Below are positions 50,214-58,456 of a stretch of DNA of 64,000 nt, piece after piece. Both the position numbers and the translations under genes were made by a program. Under the pieces are notes generated by a model. The model ran no database searches. It had not been told where the DNA came from and saw only the letters and a program-made list of their open reading frames with translations. Position 1 is the stretch's first letter; each line of letters opens with the position of its first letter. The stretch lies in the NCBI GenBank assembly GCA_046351395.1, contig JAXLYP010000001.1, forward strand, positions 248,001 to 312,000, written 5' to 3'. This DNA is from CAYYKK01 sp046351395. Lineage in GTDB: Bacteria > Myxococcota_A > Polyangia > Polyangiales > Polyangiaceae.

Positions 50214-51086
50214 TTACTTCAGGGCCGCAAGCTCGACGAGCCCTTCGACGCGTGACAGCAGGAACCGCTCATTGTTGCTCATGCTACTGATCTGCTCGTT
50301 CAAGATCGCGAGGTACGCGCGCAGCTTCGCGACGTCGATCCGCATGCGACGGACGAGCGCGTGGAGCTCCTCGATCGTCGGCGCGAGCGGGAGGATCCGC
50401 TGCGTCGCGTGCAATTCGATCACATAGTCGACCCACTCGCCGTTCTGGGTGAGCGCGGCGATCCGAAGGGCCAGCGCCGTCCCCCGACGGATCGCGAGCT
50501 CGTCCACGGGGTTCGCCTCCTCCCCCGATTGCACGCGCTTCGCGCGCGCGAGCATCTCCTTCAGCGGGCGATCGAGCAGGCGTACCGCGTCGTCCGTGCG
50601 TCCGAGCTGGAGCGCCTTCTCCGCCACGGCGCCGATCAAGCTGAGCTCGTGCACGCGCTTGTCCGGGCTCTGGATCCCCGGGATCTGATCCATGTGCGTG
50701 CGCGTCGGCTCCTCGAACAAACCGGTGTCCGGGAGGGTGGCGTTCGCGGCGCGGAGGCGCGGGTCCCCCGCGGTGATCGTGTCGTAAATCGGGCGATTTT
50801 GCCGGTCGACGAGCCCGTGGATCGTCATGTCCTGGCTGCCGATCGTGATGATGTCCCCGTCGCGGAGGGGCTGGCGCCGCGCGATCTTCTTTTTGTTCAC
50901 CTGGACGCCGTTTCGGCTCCGAAGATCTTCGACCGTCGCCGCACCGTTCTCGACGAACAGGAGCGCGTGCTTCCGCGAGACGAGCGCGTCGTCGAGCGAG
51001 AGCTGACAGGCCGTGCTCCGGCCGATGAAGAACTCCCCCTCGGGCACCTCGAGCGTGTGCCCCATGTATTGGAGGCGGATCGTCAT
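50214..51086 (-). CDS. FHA-domain protein with C-terminal helical domain (copy 2)
   Basis: 290 residues, paralogue of the downstream gene (12 bp between them). FHA landmarks: EFFIGRSTACQLSLDD, LVSRKHALL, VEDLRSRNGVQVNKKKI. The C-terminal part (about 140-290) again has ADKALQ-like (VAEKALQLGRTDDAVRLL), EWVDYVIELHATQRIL and a final helix ending VELAALK. The similarity over the full length shows an old tandem duplication. The two proteins may form a heteromeric phospho-reader. Confidence 0.85.
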   Translation of the reverse strand: MTIRLQYMGHTLEVPEGEFFIGRSTACQLSLDDALVSRKHALLFVENGAATVEDLRSRNGVQVNKKKIARRQPLRDGDIITIGSQDMTIHGLVDRQNRPIYDTITAGDPRLRAANATLPDTGLFEEPTRTHMDQIPGIQSPDKRVHELSLIGAVAEKALQLGRTDDAVRLLDRPLKEMLARAKRVQSGEEANPVDELAIRRGTALALRIAALTQNGEWVDYVIELHATQRILPLAPTIEELHALVRRMRIDVAKLRAYLAILNEQISSMSNNERFLLSRVEGLVELAALK

Positions 51087-51090
51087 GGCG

Positions 51091-51570
51091 TCACGTCGCC
51101 ACCGCGCGGCCTTCGACGCGCGCCCTCGCGGTGTCGGATGGGGGTGAGAGCAGCCGGAAGAGTCTCACGATCGTGCGCGGATGAGCCCAGAGACCGTAAA
51201 TCTTCACCTCTCCGATCGCGAGCAGACGGAGGGCGTGCGCCAAGGCGCGCGAAGACGCTCCGCGCGACACGAGATCTTTGAGCCCGGGGGTGTGCAGCGC
51301 GTCGATCGCCGCGAGATCCGCGGTCGGGAGCCCGAGCGTGACGGACGGAACGCCGATGTTCCCGTCGTGAACCGCCAGGCGGCCGAGGTCGAACCGGAGC
51401 GTGAGCGCGTTGCCCGTATCGAACGGGACGACCATGACCGTGCTCTTCAGCGCCAGGAACGACCGCTTTCGCCCGGGCTCGATATCGATGCTGTCGCGGA
51501 TTCGCTCGACGATCAGGCGCGCGAGCGGGCTCTCCTCCGCCCCGGGCGCGAGATCGATGATCGGCTCCAC
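51091..51570 (-). CDS. Hypothetical protein, possibly SCP2-like
   Basis: 159 residues from GTG 51570. The sequence is a mixed alpha/beta domain (STVMVVPFDTGNALTLRFDLGRLAV, VTLGLPTADLAAIDAL, ASSRALAHALRLLAIGEVKIYGL) whose strand-helix order resembles a sterol-carrier-protein-2-type lipid-binding domain, but I am not sure. It has no signal peptide. It lies between the PH-like protein and the FHA pair on the same strand with very short gaps, so these four genes are likely one operon. Confidence 0.45.
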   Translation of the reverse strand: MEPIIDLAPGAEESPLARLIVERIRDSIDIEPGRKRSFLALKSTVMVVPFDTGNALTLRFDLGRLAVHDGNIGVPSVTLGLPTADLAAIDALHTPGLKDLVSRGASSRALAHALRLLAIGEVKIYGLWAHPRTIVRLFRLLSPPSDTARARVEGRAVAT

Positions 51571-51621
51571 GCCGTTGAGGATGAGCCGGGTCCGTGCGCC
51601 CGGTCAAGCCGGGCACGTGCT

Positions 51622-52746
51622 TCACGCCGCAAACGGGAGCGACGGCTCCTCGCCCGTGCGAAGGATTCGCTGGATCTCCGCCACGTCGTCCACGCGCTTG
51701 AGTACGGGGAGGAGGCCGCTGCCCGCCGCCTCGCCGAACGCTCCGCTCGGCGCGAACGCGCGGGCCTTCGGTCCATCGAGCACGAGGAACACGTCCCTCT
51801 TCCCGCTGTTCCCCGGCGCGTCGATCACGTCCACGATGCGGTGGCGGTCGAGGTGGAGCTCCTCGTCCCCGCGCTGGATGAGGACGCGGCGGTCCGTGAT
51901 GAGGTAGCGCGTGTCCCGCTCGAGGCGAGCGGGGCGAACGACCGAGAGGTACACGACCAGCACCGCGGTCGCGCCGAGGAGGGCCACGGAGAGCGTGATG
52001 GTGGCGAGGAGCGCGATGAACGACACCGACTCCGGCTCGAGGCCCGCAGCGAGCACGGTCTTCACGCTGTGGACCGCCTCGAACGTGGCGCGGACGGCGC
52101 ACGTCACCAAACCGAGCCCGAGGAGCAGAGAGAGCAGCGCGCGGCCGTTCTCCGGTAGCCACTTCCTCCACCCTTTCCCGGGATTCGAGCTCCAAAGCAC
52201 CCGCTCGCCCTGGTCGAGCCGCTGGGACAGGAGCCGATGCCCGTCGCCCGCCGGCGTCGACGGGGTCACCCCGCGAACGAACGCCCACACCCGATCCGGT
52301 GCTGCGAGGCCCGTGAGGACGAGCGTGAGGCGGCGGCGGAGCGCGCCGGTGGGCACGGCTCGGACGAGCTCCAGATCCCCGACGCCCGGGTGCTGCGGAT
52401 CCCAGTGGATGCGCGCGTAGCTGATCGCGGCGCGGTCGATGTAGCGGCGGATCTTGCCGCGGCTCACGACGATGTTGCGCTCCGTGATCGTGTAGACGAG
52501 CTCCGAGCGCCACCACATCGGGAACCGCCAGAACGCGAGCGCGAGCGTCGCCATCCAGGCGGCGAAGAGGAGCAACCCGCCGATCGACGCGTGGAGGGCG
52601 GTCTTCACGGCGACCGCGCTGAGCGTCGAGATCAGGGCGACCACGCCGAACGCCCACGCCGCCACGCGGTACATCATCGGGACGCGGAGGACCTTCGGCC
52701 TGCCAGTCCAGACGATGGGGTCACCAAAGAAGGAGTCGCGATCCAT
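51622..52746 (-). CDS. Membrane protein with two bacterial PH-like domains
   Basis: 374 residues. Two repeated units each consist of two membrane helices followed by a beta-rich PH-like domain. Unit 1: helices about 27-70, then LVYTITERNIVVSRGKIRRYIDRAAIS. Unit 2: helices about 205-275, then TRYLITDRRVLIQRGDEELHLDRHRIVDV. The x-Y-x-(I/L)T-(E/D)-R-x-(I/V)-x-x-(Q/S)RG pattern is that of bPH_2 domains. Function in bacteria is mostly unknown; membrane scaffolding is inferred. It is probably co-transcribed with the SCP2-like and FHA genes. Confidence 0.75.
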   Translation of the reverse strand: MDRDSFFGDPIVWTGRPKVLRVPMMYRVAAWAFGVVALISTLSAVAVKTALHASIGGLLLFAAWMATLALAFWRFPMWWRSELVYTITERNIVVSRGKIRRYIDRAAISYARIHWDPQHPGVGDLELVRAVPTGALRRRLTLVLTGLAAPDRVWAFVRGVTPSTPAGDGHRLLSQRLDQGERVLWSSNPGKGWRKWLPENGRALLSLLLGLGLVTCAVRATFEAVHSVKTVLAAGLEPESVSFIALLATITLSVALLGATAVLVVYLSVVRPARLERDTRYLITDRRVLIQRGDEELHLDRHRIVDVIDAPGNSGKRDVFLVLDGPKARAFAPSGAFGEAAGSGLLPVLKRVDDVAEIQRILRTGEEPSLPFAA

Positions 52747-52816
52747 GAGCTCGGCGGTCGAAGCGGTCGGTGCCTTACAGCGTGACGATTGTCCGTCGTC
52801 GTCGCAAGCCTTCCCG

Positions 52817-53767
52817 TCAACGAGCCGCGGTCGTCGGCGGTTCAGGTAGGGTCAGCACCTCCGCCTCGAGGAGCTCGACGCGCTTGCGCGCGATCTCCAC
52901 GTACGGCCCCTCCGGAGGGGCGTGCTTGAGGTAGTCGATGAAGCCGTCGATCGCGGCTCGGTACGCGACGACGCGGTCGGAGGTGGCCGACGCGGTCCGA
53001 GCGCGGAGGAGAGCCCCGAGGGCGCGGTACCACGCGGCGTCGTACTCGGGGGAGAACGTCCACTGCTCGTCGCTGAGGGAACGATCCATCGGGTCGTACT
53101 GCCGAGCGATCCCGATCGTGTGGAGCGCGTCGGTCGTCGCCCCCGAGCGATCGAGCGCAACCGCCAAGCCCCAAAACGCGGTCACCGCGAGCACGAGCTC
53201 TGGGCCGCGCAAGCAGTCGATCGACGCTCGATACCCGGCGATCGCCTGCCTCAGGTCGCCGGACGCCATGTACGCCTCCGCCTGGTTCGCGAGGAGGTCG
53301 GCCCTCGTCCACGCGTCCACGCTGAAATCGAGGGCGCGCTGGAACACGGCAGCTTCTTCGATCGCGCGGTCGAGCCGCGCGAACGCGTAGCCCTGGCTCT
53401 CGAGCGCGTCGACCCGCAGGAGGACCGGGCCGCTCGCGGCGGCGATCTCGAGGTACGGCAGGGCGCGCTCGCGCTCGCCCGTGAGGCGGAGGAGATCGCC
53501 GTACAGGAAGGCGATCATGGGTGTCGTCGTCGTCTCCGCGCCCGCCTCCTCGAGAAAGTGGAGCGCGAGGCCGCGTCTCAACGGGCTCAGCTGGACGACG
53601 TTGCGGCTCTTGCCGACGAGCAGATCGATCTCGCGGATCGCCTGGCTCTCGGCACGCGCGCGAGGCGATGCCGTCGCACCCCAGACCGTGGGCTCCGCGC
53701 GGGCGTCGGCGGCCGCGGCCGAAGCTGCGACGAGGCCGAGCGCCGCGACGAGGCGGACGCGGCTCAC
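52817..53767 (-). CDS. Exported TPR-type protein
   Basis: 316 residues from GTG 53767, which overlaps the preceding stop (GTGA). A signal peptide (VRLVAALGLVAASAAAADARAEP) precedes helical repeats (ERERALPYLEIAAASGPVLL, RLDRAIEEAAVFQRALDFSV, DLRQAIAGYRASIDCL, VAYRAAIDGFIDYLKHAPP) with TPR spacing. The ligand is unknown. It is translationally coupled to another TPR protein upstream, suggesting a periplasmic complex. Confidence 0.7.
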   Translation of the reverse strand: MSRVRLVAALGLVAASAAAADARAEPTVWGATASPRARAESQAIREIDLLVGKSRNVVQLSPLRRGLALHFLEEAGAETTTTPMIAFLYGDLLRLTGERERALPYLEIAAASGPVLLRVDALESQGYAFARLDRAIEEAAVFQRALDFSVDAWTRADLLANQAEAYMASGDLRQAIAGYRASIDCLRGPELVLAVTAFWGLAVALDRSGATTDALHTIGIARQYDPMDRSLSDEQWTFSPEYDAAWYRALGALLRARTASATSDRVVAYRAAIDGFIDYLKHAPPEGPYVEIARKRVELLEAEVLTLPEPPTTAAR

Positions 53768-54741
53768 CGCTTCGCGGGCTTTCCGGTCTTCCCGAGGTTC
53801 GTCTTTCGATCCCGCGCCGCTTTGGCGAACACCTCCGGTGGCGTGGCGTCGAGGTACTTCTGCCAGGCCGCGGAGGCGCTCGCGGGGTCGCTCACCTCCG
53901 CGCTGATCGCAGCGAGGGCGAGCTCGTCGCTCGGGTCGGCCACGTACCGGTCGGTGTCGGGGACGGTGGACGCGCGCACCCGTCGCGCCTCGTCGAGCGC
54001 GGCCGAGGCTTTCGCGGCATCCCCCGCGCGGTCGTAGACGAGCACGGCAGCGACGAGGGCGTCCGCGTAGAGAGCGGACGTCGTGTCCGTGCGCGCCTCG
54101 GAGAGGTACGCCTCCGCATCGGCGAAGTCGGTCGCCGCGGAGGACGGGTTCGCCGCGGCGTGCGCCATCAGCGCGAACGCTGCACGAAGGAAGACCACGG
54201 CGCGCGCCCGATCCGGGAGGAGGTTCGCCCGCGGCACGAGCGCCCGAAAGACCGGCGCGGCGTCCGCCGCGCGCCCGGCGCGGACGAGCGCCCACGCGAA
54301 GTCGTTCATCGCCTTCGGTTCATCGAGGGCACGGCCATCGATCTTCTTGGCGCTCTCGAACGCGGTGACGGCCTCGGTCACATGCCCGATCGCGAGCTCG
54401 GCGCGGCCGATCGCGGTGAACGTGCTCGCGTGCCCCGGCAGCGTCGCCTCTGCGGACTCCGCCGCCGCGAGCGCTCCCTCCGGGTCGGACTCCATGAGCG
54501 CATGCGAACGGGCGATCGCGTCGCAATAGGAGCCGAGGTTCGGGTTGCGCGACAAACGCCAGATGTTCGTGCGCCTCGCGCCCTTCTTGCCCTTGCTCTC
54601 CAGCGCGCCGCACTCGGGGGGGCGATCGGTGGCCGCCGCGAGCGTCGACAAAGAGGGCGACCCGCTCGTGGAGGAGTCCGCCGAAGCGACCGCAGGTGCG
54701 AACGCGACGATGGCCACGCAGGGAAGCAGGCGCCGGAGCAT
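53764..54741 (-). CDS. Exported TPR-type protein (partner)
   Basis: 325 residues. Signal peptide MLRRLLPCVAIVAFAPAVASA. TPR-like units include SDPEGALAAAESAEATLPG, GHVTEAVTAFESAKKI, GRAADAAPVFRALVP and GDAAKASAALDEARRV. The sequence ends with a basic tail (RKTNLGKTGKPAKR). Its stop overlaps the next gene's start. It lies 17 bp downstream of purA on the same strand. Confidence 0.7.
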   Translation of the reverse strand: MLRRLLPCVAIVAFAPAVASADSSTSGSPSLSTLAAATDRPPECGALESKGKKGARRTNIWRLSRNPNLGSYCDAIARSHALMESDPEGALAAAESAEATLPGHASTFTAIGRAELAIGHVTEAVTAFESAKKIDGRALDEPKAMNDFAWALVRAGRAADAAPVFRALVPRANLLPDRARAVVFLRAAFALMAHAAANPSSAATDFADAEAYLSEARTDTTSALYADALVAAVLVYDRAGDAAKASAALDEARRVRASTVPDTDRYVADPSDELALAAISAEVSDPASASAAWQKYLDATPPEVFAKAARDRKTNLGKTGKPAKR

Positions 54742-54758
54742 CGGGCCCAGATTCTACT

Positions 54759-56051
54759 TCAGGCGGCGAAGATGTCCCGCCGGACGATCGTCGCGTCCCG
54801 CGCGGGGCCGACGCTCACGAGGTCCGCCGGGACGCCCGTCGACTCCTCGATGAACGTGACGAGCGCGCGCGCCTCCGCCGGAAGATCCTCGAGCGCGCGC
54901 GCCGCCTCGATGGGCGCGCTCCAGCCGGGGAACGAGCGGTACACCGGAGCGAGCTCGGCGATTCCATCGCTCGGGAGATCGTCGATCCGCTCCGCGTCGG
55001 CGCCCGATCGCGTGTAGGCGACGCAGACCTTCACCTCGTCGAGGCCCGTCAACACGTCGAGCTTCGTGATCGCCCACGCATCGATGCCGTTGACGCGCGC
55101 GGCGTACCGCAGCGCGGGCAGGTCGAGCCACCCCGTGCGACGGGGCCGCCCGGTGACGGAGCCGAACTCGCCACCTCGCGTTCGGATGCGCTCCCCCGTC
55201 GCGTCGAAGAGCTCGCTCGGAAACGGCCCCTCTCCGACGCGCGTCGCGTACGCCTTCGTGATCCCGACCACCTTCTTGATGCGGCTCGGGCCGACGCCCG
55301 CGCCCGTGCACGCGCCCCCCGCGACGGCGTGCGACGAGGTCACGAACGGGTAGGTGCCGTGGTCGACGTCGAGCAGGGTGCCCTGCGCGCCCTCGAAGAG
55401 GACCCGCTGGCCCGCGCGGATCGCGGCGTCCGCGGCGGCGCTCCCGTCCGCGAGGAGCGGAAGGACGCGCTCGACGTACGGGCGCAGGCCCTCGATCACC
55501 GCGTCCGGATCGATCGGAGCGCCACCGAGCGCGGCGATCACAGGGGCCCACGCGTGCGCGGTCGCCTCGACGATCCGTCGAGCGCGCGCGAGGTCCCGAA
55601 GGTCGACGAGGCGCAGGCCGCGCCGCGCCGCCTTGTCCTCGTAGCAAGGGCCGATGCCTTTCTTGGTCGTCCCGATCTTCCCGGCCTTCGCGCTCGCCTC
55701 GCGGAGGCCGTCGATCTCGATGTGGAACGGCAGGATGAGGTGCGCGCGATCGGCGACGATGAGCCGGCCCTTCGTCGACACGCCGCGCTGCTCGAGCGCG
55801 TCGATCTCTCCGAAGAGGACGGCGAGATCCACGACCATCCCCTGGCCCATGATGCACCGCGCGTGCGGCTGGAGGATCCCGCTCGGCACGAGGCGCACGA
55901 CGACCCTCTGGTCCCCGACGACGAGCGTGTGCCCCGCGTTCGGTCCGCCGGCGTAGCGGATGACGACCTCGGCCCGCTCCGTCGCGAGGTCGACGATTTT
56001 GCCCTTGCCCTCGTCGCCCCACTGAGCACCCACAACGACCGCGGTAGACAT
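54759..56051 (-). CDS. purA: Adenylosuccinate synthetase
   Basis: 430 residues from ATG 56051, the standard length. Makes adenylosuccinate from IMP, aspartate and GTP in AMP synthesis. Signatures: VVVGAQWGDEGKGKIVD at the start, GGPNAGHT (catalytic His), GTTKKGIGPCYEDK, LFEGAQGTLLDVDHGTYPFV, GITKAYATRVGEGPFP, FGSVTGRPRRTGWLD and ITKLDVLTGLDEVKVC. Confidence 0.98.
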   Translation of the reverse strand: MSTAVVVGAQWGDEGKGKIVDLATERAEVVIRYAGGPNAGHTLVVGDQRVVVRLVPSGILQPHARCIMGQGMVVDLAVLFGEIDALEQRGVSTKGRLIVADRAHLILPFHIEIDGLREASAKAGKIGTTKKGIGPCYEDKAARRGLRLVDLRDLARARRIVEATAHAWAPVIAALGGAPIDPDAVIEGLRPYVERVLPLLADGSAAADAAIRAGQRVLFEGAQGTLLDVDHGTYPFVTSSHAVAGGACTGAGVGPSRIKKVVGITKAYATRVGEGPFPSELFDATGERIRTRGGEFGSVTGRPRRTGWLDLPALRYAARVNGIDAWAITKLDVLTGLDEVKVCVAYTRSGADAERIDDLPSDGIAELAPVYRSFPGWSAPIEAARALEDLPAEARALVTFIEESTGVPADLVSVGPARDATIVRRDIFAA

Positions 56052-56112
56052 CGTGCGGGCCTTATACAGCGGCGGCAGCGGCGCGGGGCCGGGTCGTGCT
56101 AGGTCTTGGTTC

Positions 56113-56862
56113 ATGGGAGAAGACATTCCCCGAGTGGACGTGGTGGAGCGAGGCGGCAAGGGCCCCGACGGCGAGGTCCTGACGCTCGATCGGCGCCTTT
56201 TCGTGCAGCTCCTCGTGTTCGATTGCGCCCCTGAGACGAACCCCACCGGGGCGATGTCCGCGATCGCGACGAAGTTGCAAGAACGGGGTGTCGCGGCCGT
56301 CGTGTACGCCGACGTGAACGCCCCTCGCGGCTTCGGCGTCCTCACGTACGACGAGGATCCCGCGGTGTTCGTCGACCGCGTCCGGCCGGCGGTGAACGAC
56401 CTCGGCGCCCTGCACGTCGTGCCTCGGCCGGACTTCACGATGATTGGGCGCTCGTACGCGGGCGGACACGAGACCGATCTCCCGTTCTGGTTGATCGACC
56501 GGCCCAAGAGCGTCATCGGGGAGCGCCGCGTGGGAGCTGGGCCGTCGATACCCGCTCCGGCGGGCAGGCGCGTTGAGCCTCGACGGGCGCGAACAACGAG
56601 GATCCTGCGGGAGCATGCGATCATCGGGCGCGCGTACGGGGCCGAGGATCTCGCGCACGACGTCCGCCTCGCTTGTCACGGCCTCGATCCGCACGACAAC
56701 GACTTCCTGATCGGCCTCATCGGCAAAGATCTCCACCCGCTCTCCCACGTCGTGCAGTCGATGCGGAAGACCCGCCAGACCCGCGAGTTCATCACGCAGA
56801 TGGGGCCGTTCTTCGTCGGGCGCGTCGCCGCCCGAACGCGCGAGGCCCAGGCGAAGCCATGA
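56113..56862 (+). CDS. Chlorite-dismutase-family (HemQ-like) protein
   Basis: 249 residues from ATG 56113. The sequence RLFVQLLVFDC, VNAPRGFGVLTYDEDPAVFVDRV, GRSYAGGHETDLPFWLI and the end HPLSHVVQSMRKTRQTREFITQMGPFFVGRV fit the chlorite dismutase/HemQ superfamily, in the variant with a short RKTRQT...GPFFVGR end. Members bind heme or act in coproheme decarboxylation; some are inactive relatives. The stop overlaps the start of a Ser/Thr kinase (ATGA at 56859-56862), so the two are translationally coupled, an unusual pair. Confidence 0.65.
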   Translation: MGEDIPRVDVVERGGKGPDGEVLTLDRRLFVQLLVFDCAPETNPTGAMSAIATKLQERGVAAVVYADVNAPRGFGVLTYDEDPAVFVDRVRPAVNDLGALHVVPRPDFTMIGRSYAGGHETDLPFWLIDRPKSVIGERRVGAGPSIPAPAGRRVEPRRARTTRILREHAIIGRAYGAEDLAHDVRLACHGLDPHDNDFLIGLIGKDLHPLSHVVQSMRKTRQTREFITQMGPFFVGRVAARTREAQAKP

Positions 56863-58391
56863 CCCTGCAGGCCGGGCAGATCCTCGCGGACAAGTACCGG
56901 ATCGTGAAGCTGCTCGGGAAGGGCGGCATGGGCGAGGTCTACGAGGGCGAGAACGTCCGCATCCGGCGGCGCGTGGCGATCAAGACGCTCCTCGCGAGCG
57001 TGTCCCAGAAGCCGGACGTGCTGCAGCGCTTCGAGCGCGAGGCGCAAGCCGCGGGGCGGATTGGGTCCGAGCACATCGTCGAGGTGCTCGACATGGGCGA
57101 TCTCCCCGACGGGAGTCGCTTCATGGTGATGGAGTTCTGCGAAGGCTGCACGCTCTCCGAGCGCATCGTGTCGCGCGGGCGCGTCCCCCCAGCGGAGGCG
57201 GCGCGCATCGTCGGTGAGCTCCTCGAGGGGCTCGCCGCGGCCCACGCGGCGGGGATCATCCACCGCGATCTCAAGCCGGCGAACGTGTTCCTCCTCTCGA
57301 CGAAGCCCAACCGCCCCGACTTCGTGAAGATCCTCGACTTCGGCGTCTCGAAGTTCAGCGTGCTCGGCGACGAGATGAGCATGACGCGCACGGGCGCGGT
57401 CGTGGGCACGCCCTATTACATGTCGCCGGAGCAAGCGAAGGGCGCGAAGTCGATCGACGCTCGGAGCGACATCTACTCCGTGGGCGTGATCCTCTACGAG
57501 ACGATCACCGGGCAGGTCCCGTTCAACGCAGAGACCTTCAACGAGCTCATCTTCAAGATCGCGCTCGAGTCACCGCCCCCTCCGGAGACGTTCGTGCCGA
57601 CGCTCGACCCCATGTTCGGCGCGATCATCCGGAAGGCGATGGCGCGCGAGGCGGACGATCGTTTCGCCTCGCCCGCCGAGTTCAAGGCCGCGCTCGATCA
57701 GTGGGCCCGCGGCGCGACCGCCGCGCCCGCGCCGACGCAGGCGTACGGCGCGCCTCAGTACGGCGCGTACGCCCCCGTCCAGCCGCACCCGCAGCACGCG
57801 CAGCAAGGCCGCCTCGGCTCGGGGACGGCCGTCATGCAGCCGGCGCCGAGCGGGCCGGCGCCGACGGTCGTCGGACAGTATGGTGCGCCGCCCGCCAACG
57901 TCGGTGCGATCCCGCCCATGCCTGCGATCCCCGGCCCGAGCGGGGTGATCGCGGCCCCGCGGCGCCCCGCGAAGAAGGGTTCGGCCCTGCCCCTCATCGC
58001 CGTGATCAGCGCGCTCGTGTTGGGTGGAGGCGCCGCCGCGATCTTCATCTTCACGCGTAAGCCCGCCGACGCACAGGCCGACACCGCGTCGAAGACGTCC
58101 GCGACCGCGCCCACGGCAACCACCACCACGACCGCGATCGCTTCGGCAGCACCTCCGCCCGCGCCGCTCGCGTCGACCGCGGCACCGGCCGCGGAGAGCT
58201 CCGCGCCACTCGCCGCCGCCGAGCCCAGCGCGTCGGCCCCCGCAGAGTCTGCGACGACCTCCCCGATCGCCGCGCTTCCTCAGGGCCCGTCCAAACCTTT
58301 CCCCAACACGACGACGCCCCCCGCCACGTCGAAGCCCGCGACCACGCCGACCGGAAAATCGACCGGTCGAACGATCGACGGAAGCCTCTAG
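56859..58391 (+). CDS. Transmembrane Ser/Thr protein kinase (copy A of convergent pair)
   Basis: 510 residues from ATG 56859. Kinase domain about 14-275: GKGGMGEVY (20-28), Lys42 in VAIKTL, HRDLKPAN (135-142), DFG (160-162), SPE (189-191). A Gln/Pro/Gly-rich cytoplasmic linker (about 280-370) precedes one membrane helix (about 380-402) and an Ala/Pro/Thr-rich extracytoplasmic tail ending RTIDGSL. It is paralogous to the convergent kinase at 58457 over the whole kinase domain and shares its last seven residues. Confidence 0.93.
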   Translation: MTLQAGQILADKYRIVKLLGKGGMGEVYEGENVRIRRRVAIKTLLASVSQKPDVLQRFEREAQAAGRIGSEHIVEVLDMGDLPDGSRFMVMEFCEGCTLSERIVSRGRVPPAEAARIVGELLEGLAAAHAAGIIHRDLKPANVFLLSTKPNRPDFVKILDFGVSKFSVLGDEMSMTRTGAVVGTPYYMSPEQAKGAKSIDARSDIYSVGVILYETITGQVPFNAETFNELIFKIALESPPPPETFVPTLDPMFGAIIRKAMAREADDRFASPAEFKAALDQWARGATAAPAPTQAYGAPQYGAYAPVQPHPQHAQQGRLGSGTAVMQPAPSGPAPTVVGQYGAPPANVGAIPPMPAIPGPSGVIAAPRRPAKKGSALPLIAVISALVLGGGAAAIFIFTRKPADAQADTASKTSATAPTATTTTTAIASAAPPPAPLASTAAPAAESSAPLAAAEPSASAPAESATTSPIAALPQGPSKPFPNTTTPPATSKPATTPTGKSTGRTIDGSL

Positions 58392-58456
58392 CTTCACCGA
58401 CGGACGTCGGCCGGACGCTCGGAGCGTTCGCGCGCTCTCGGTCCGGTCTCCGCGGC

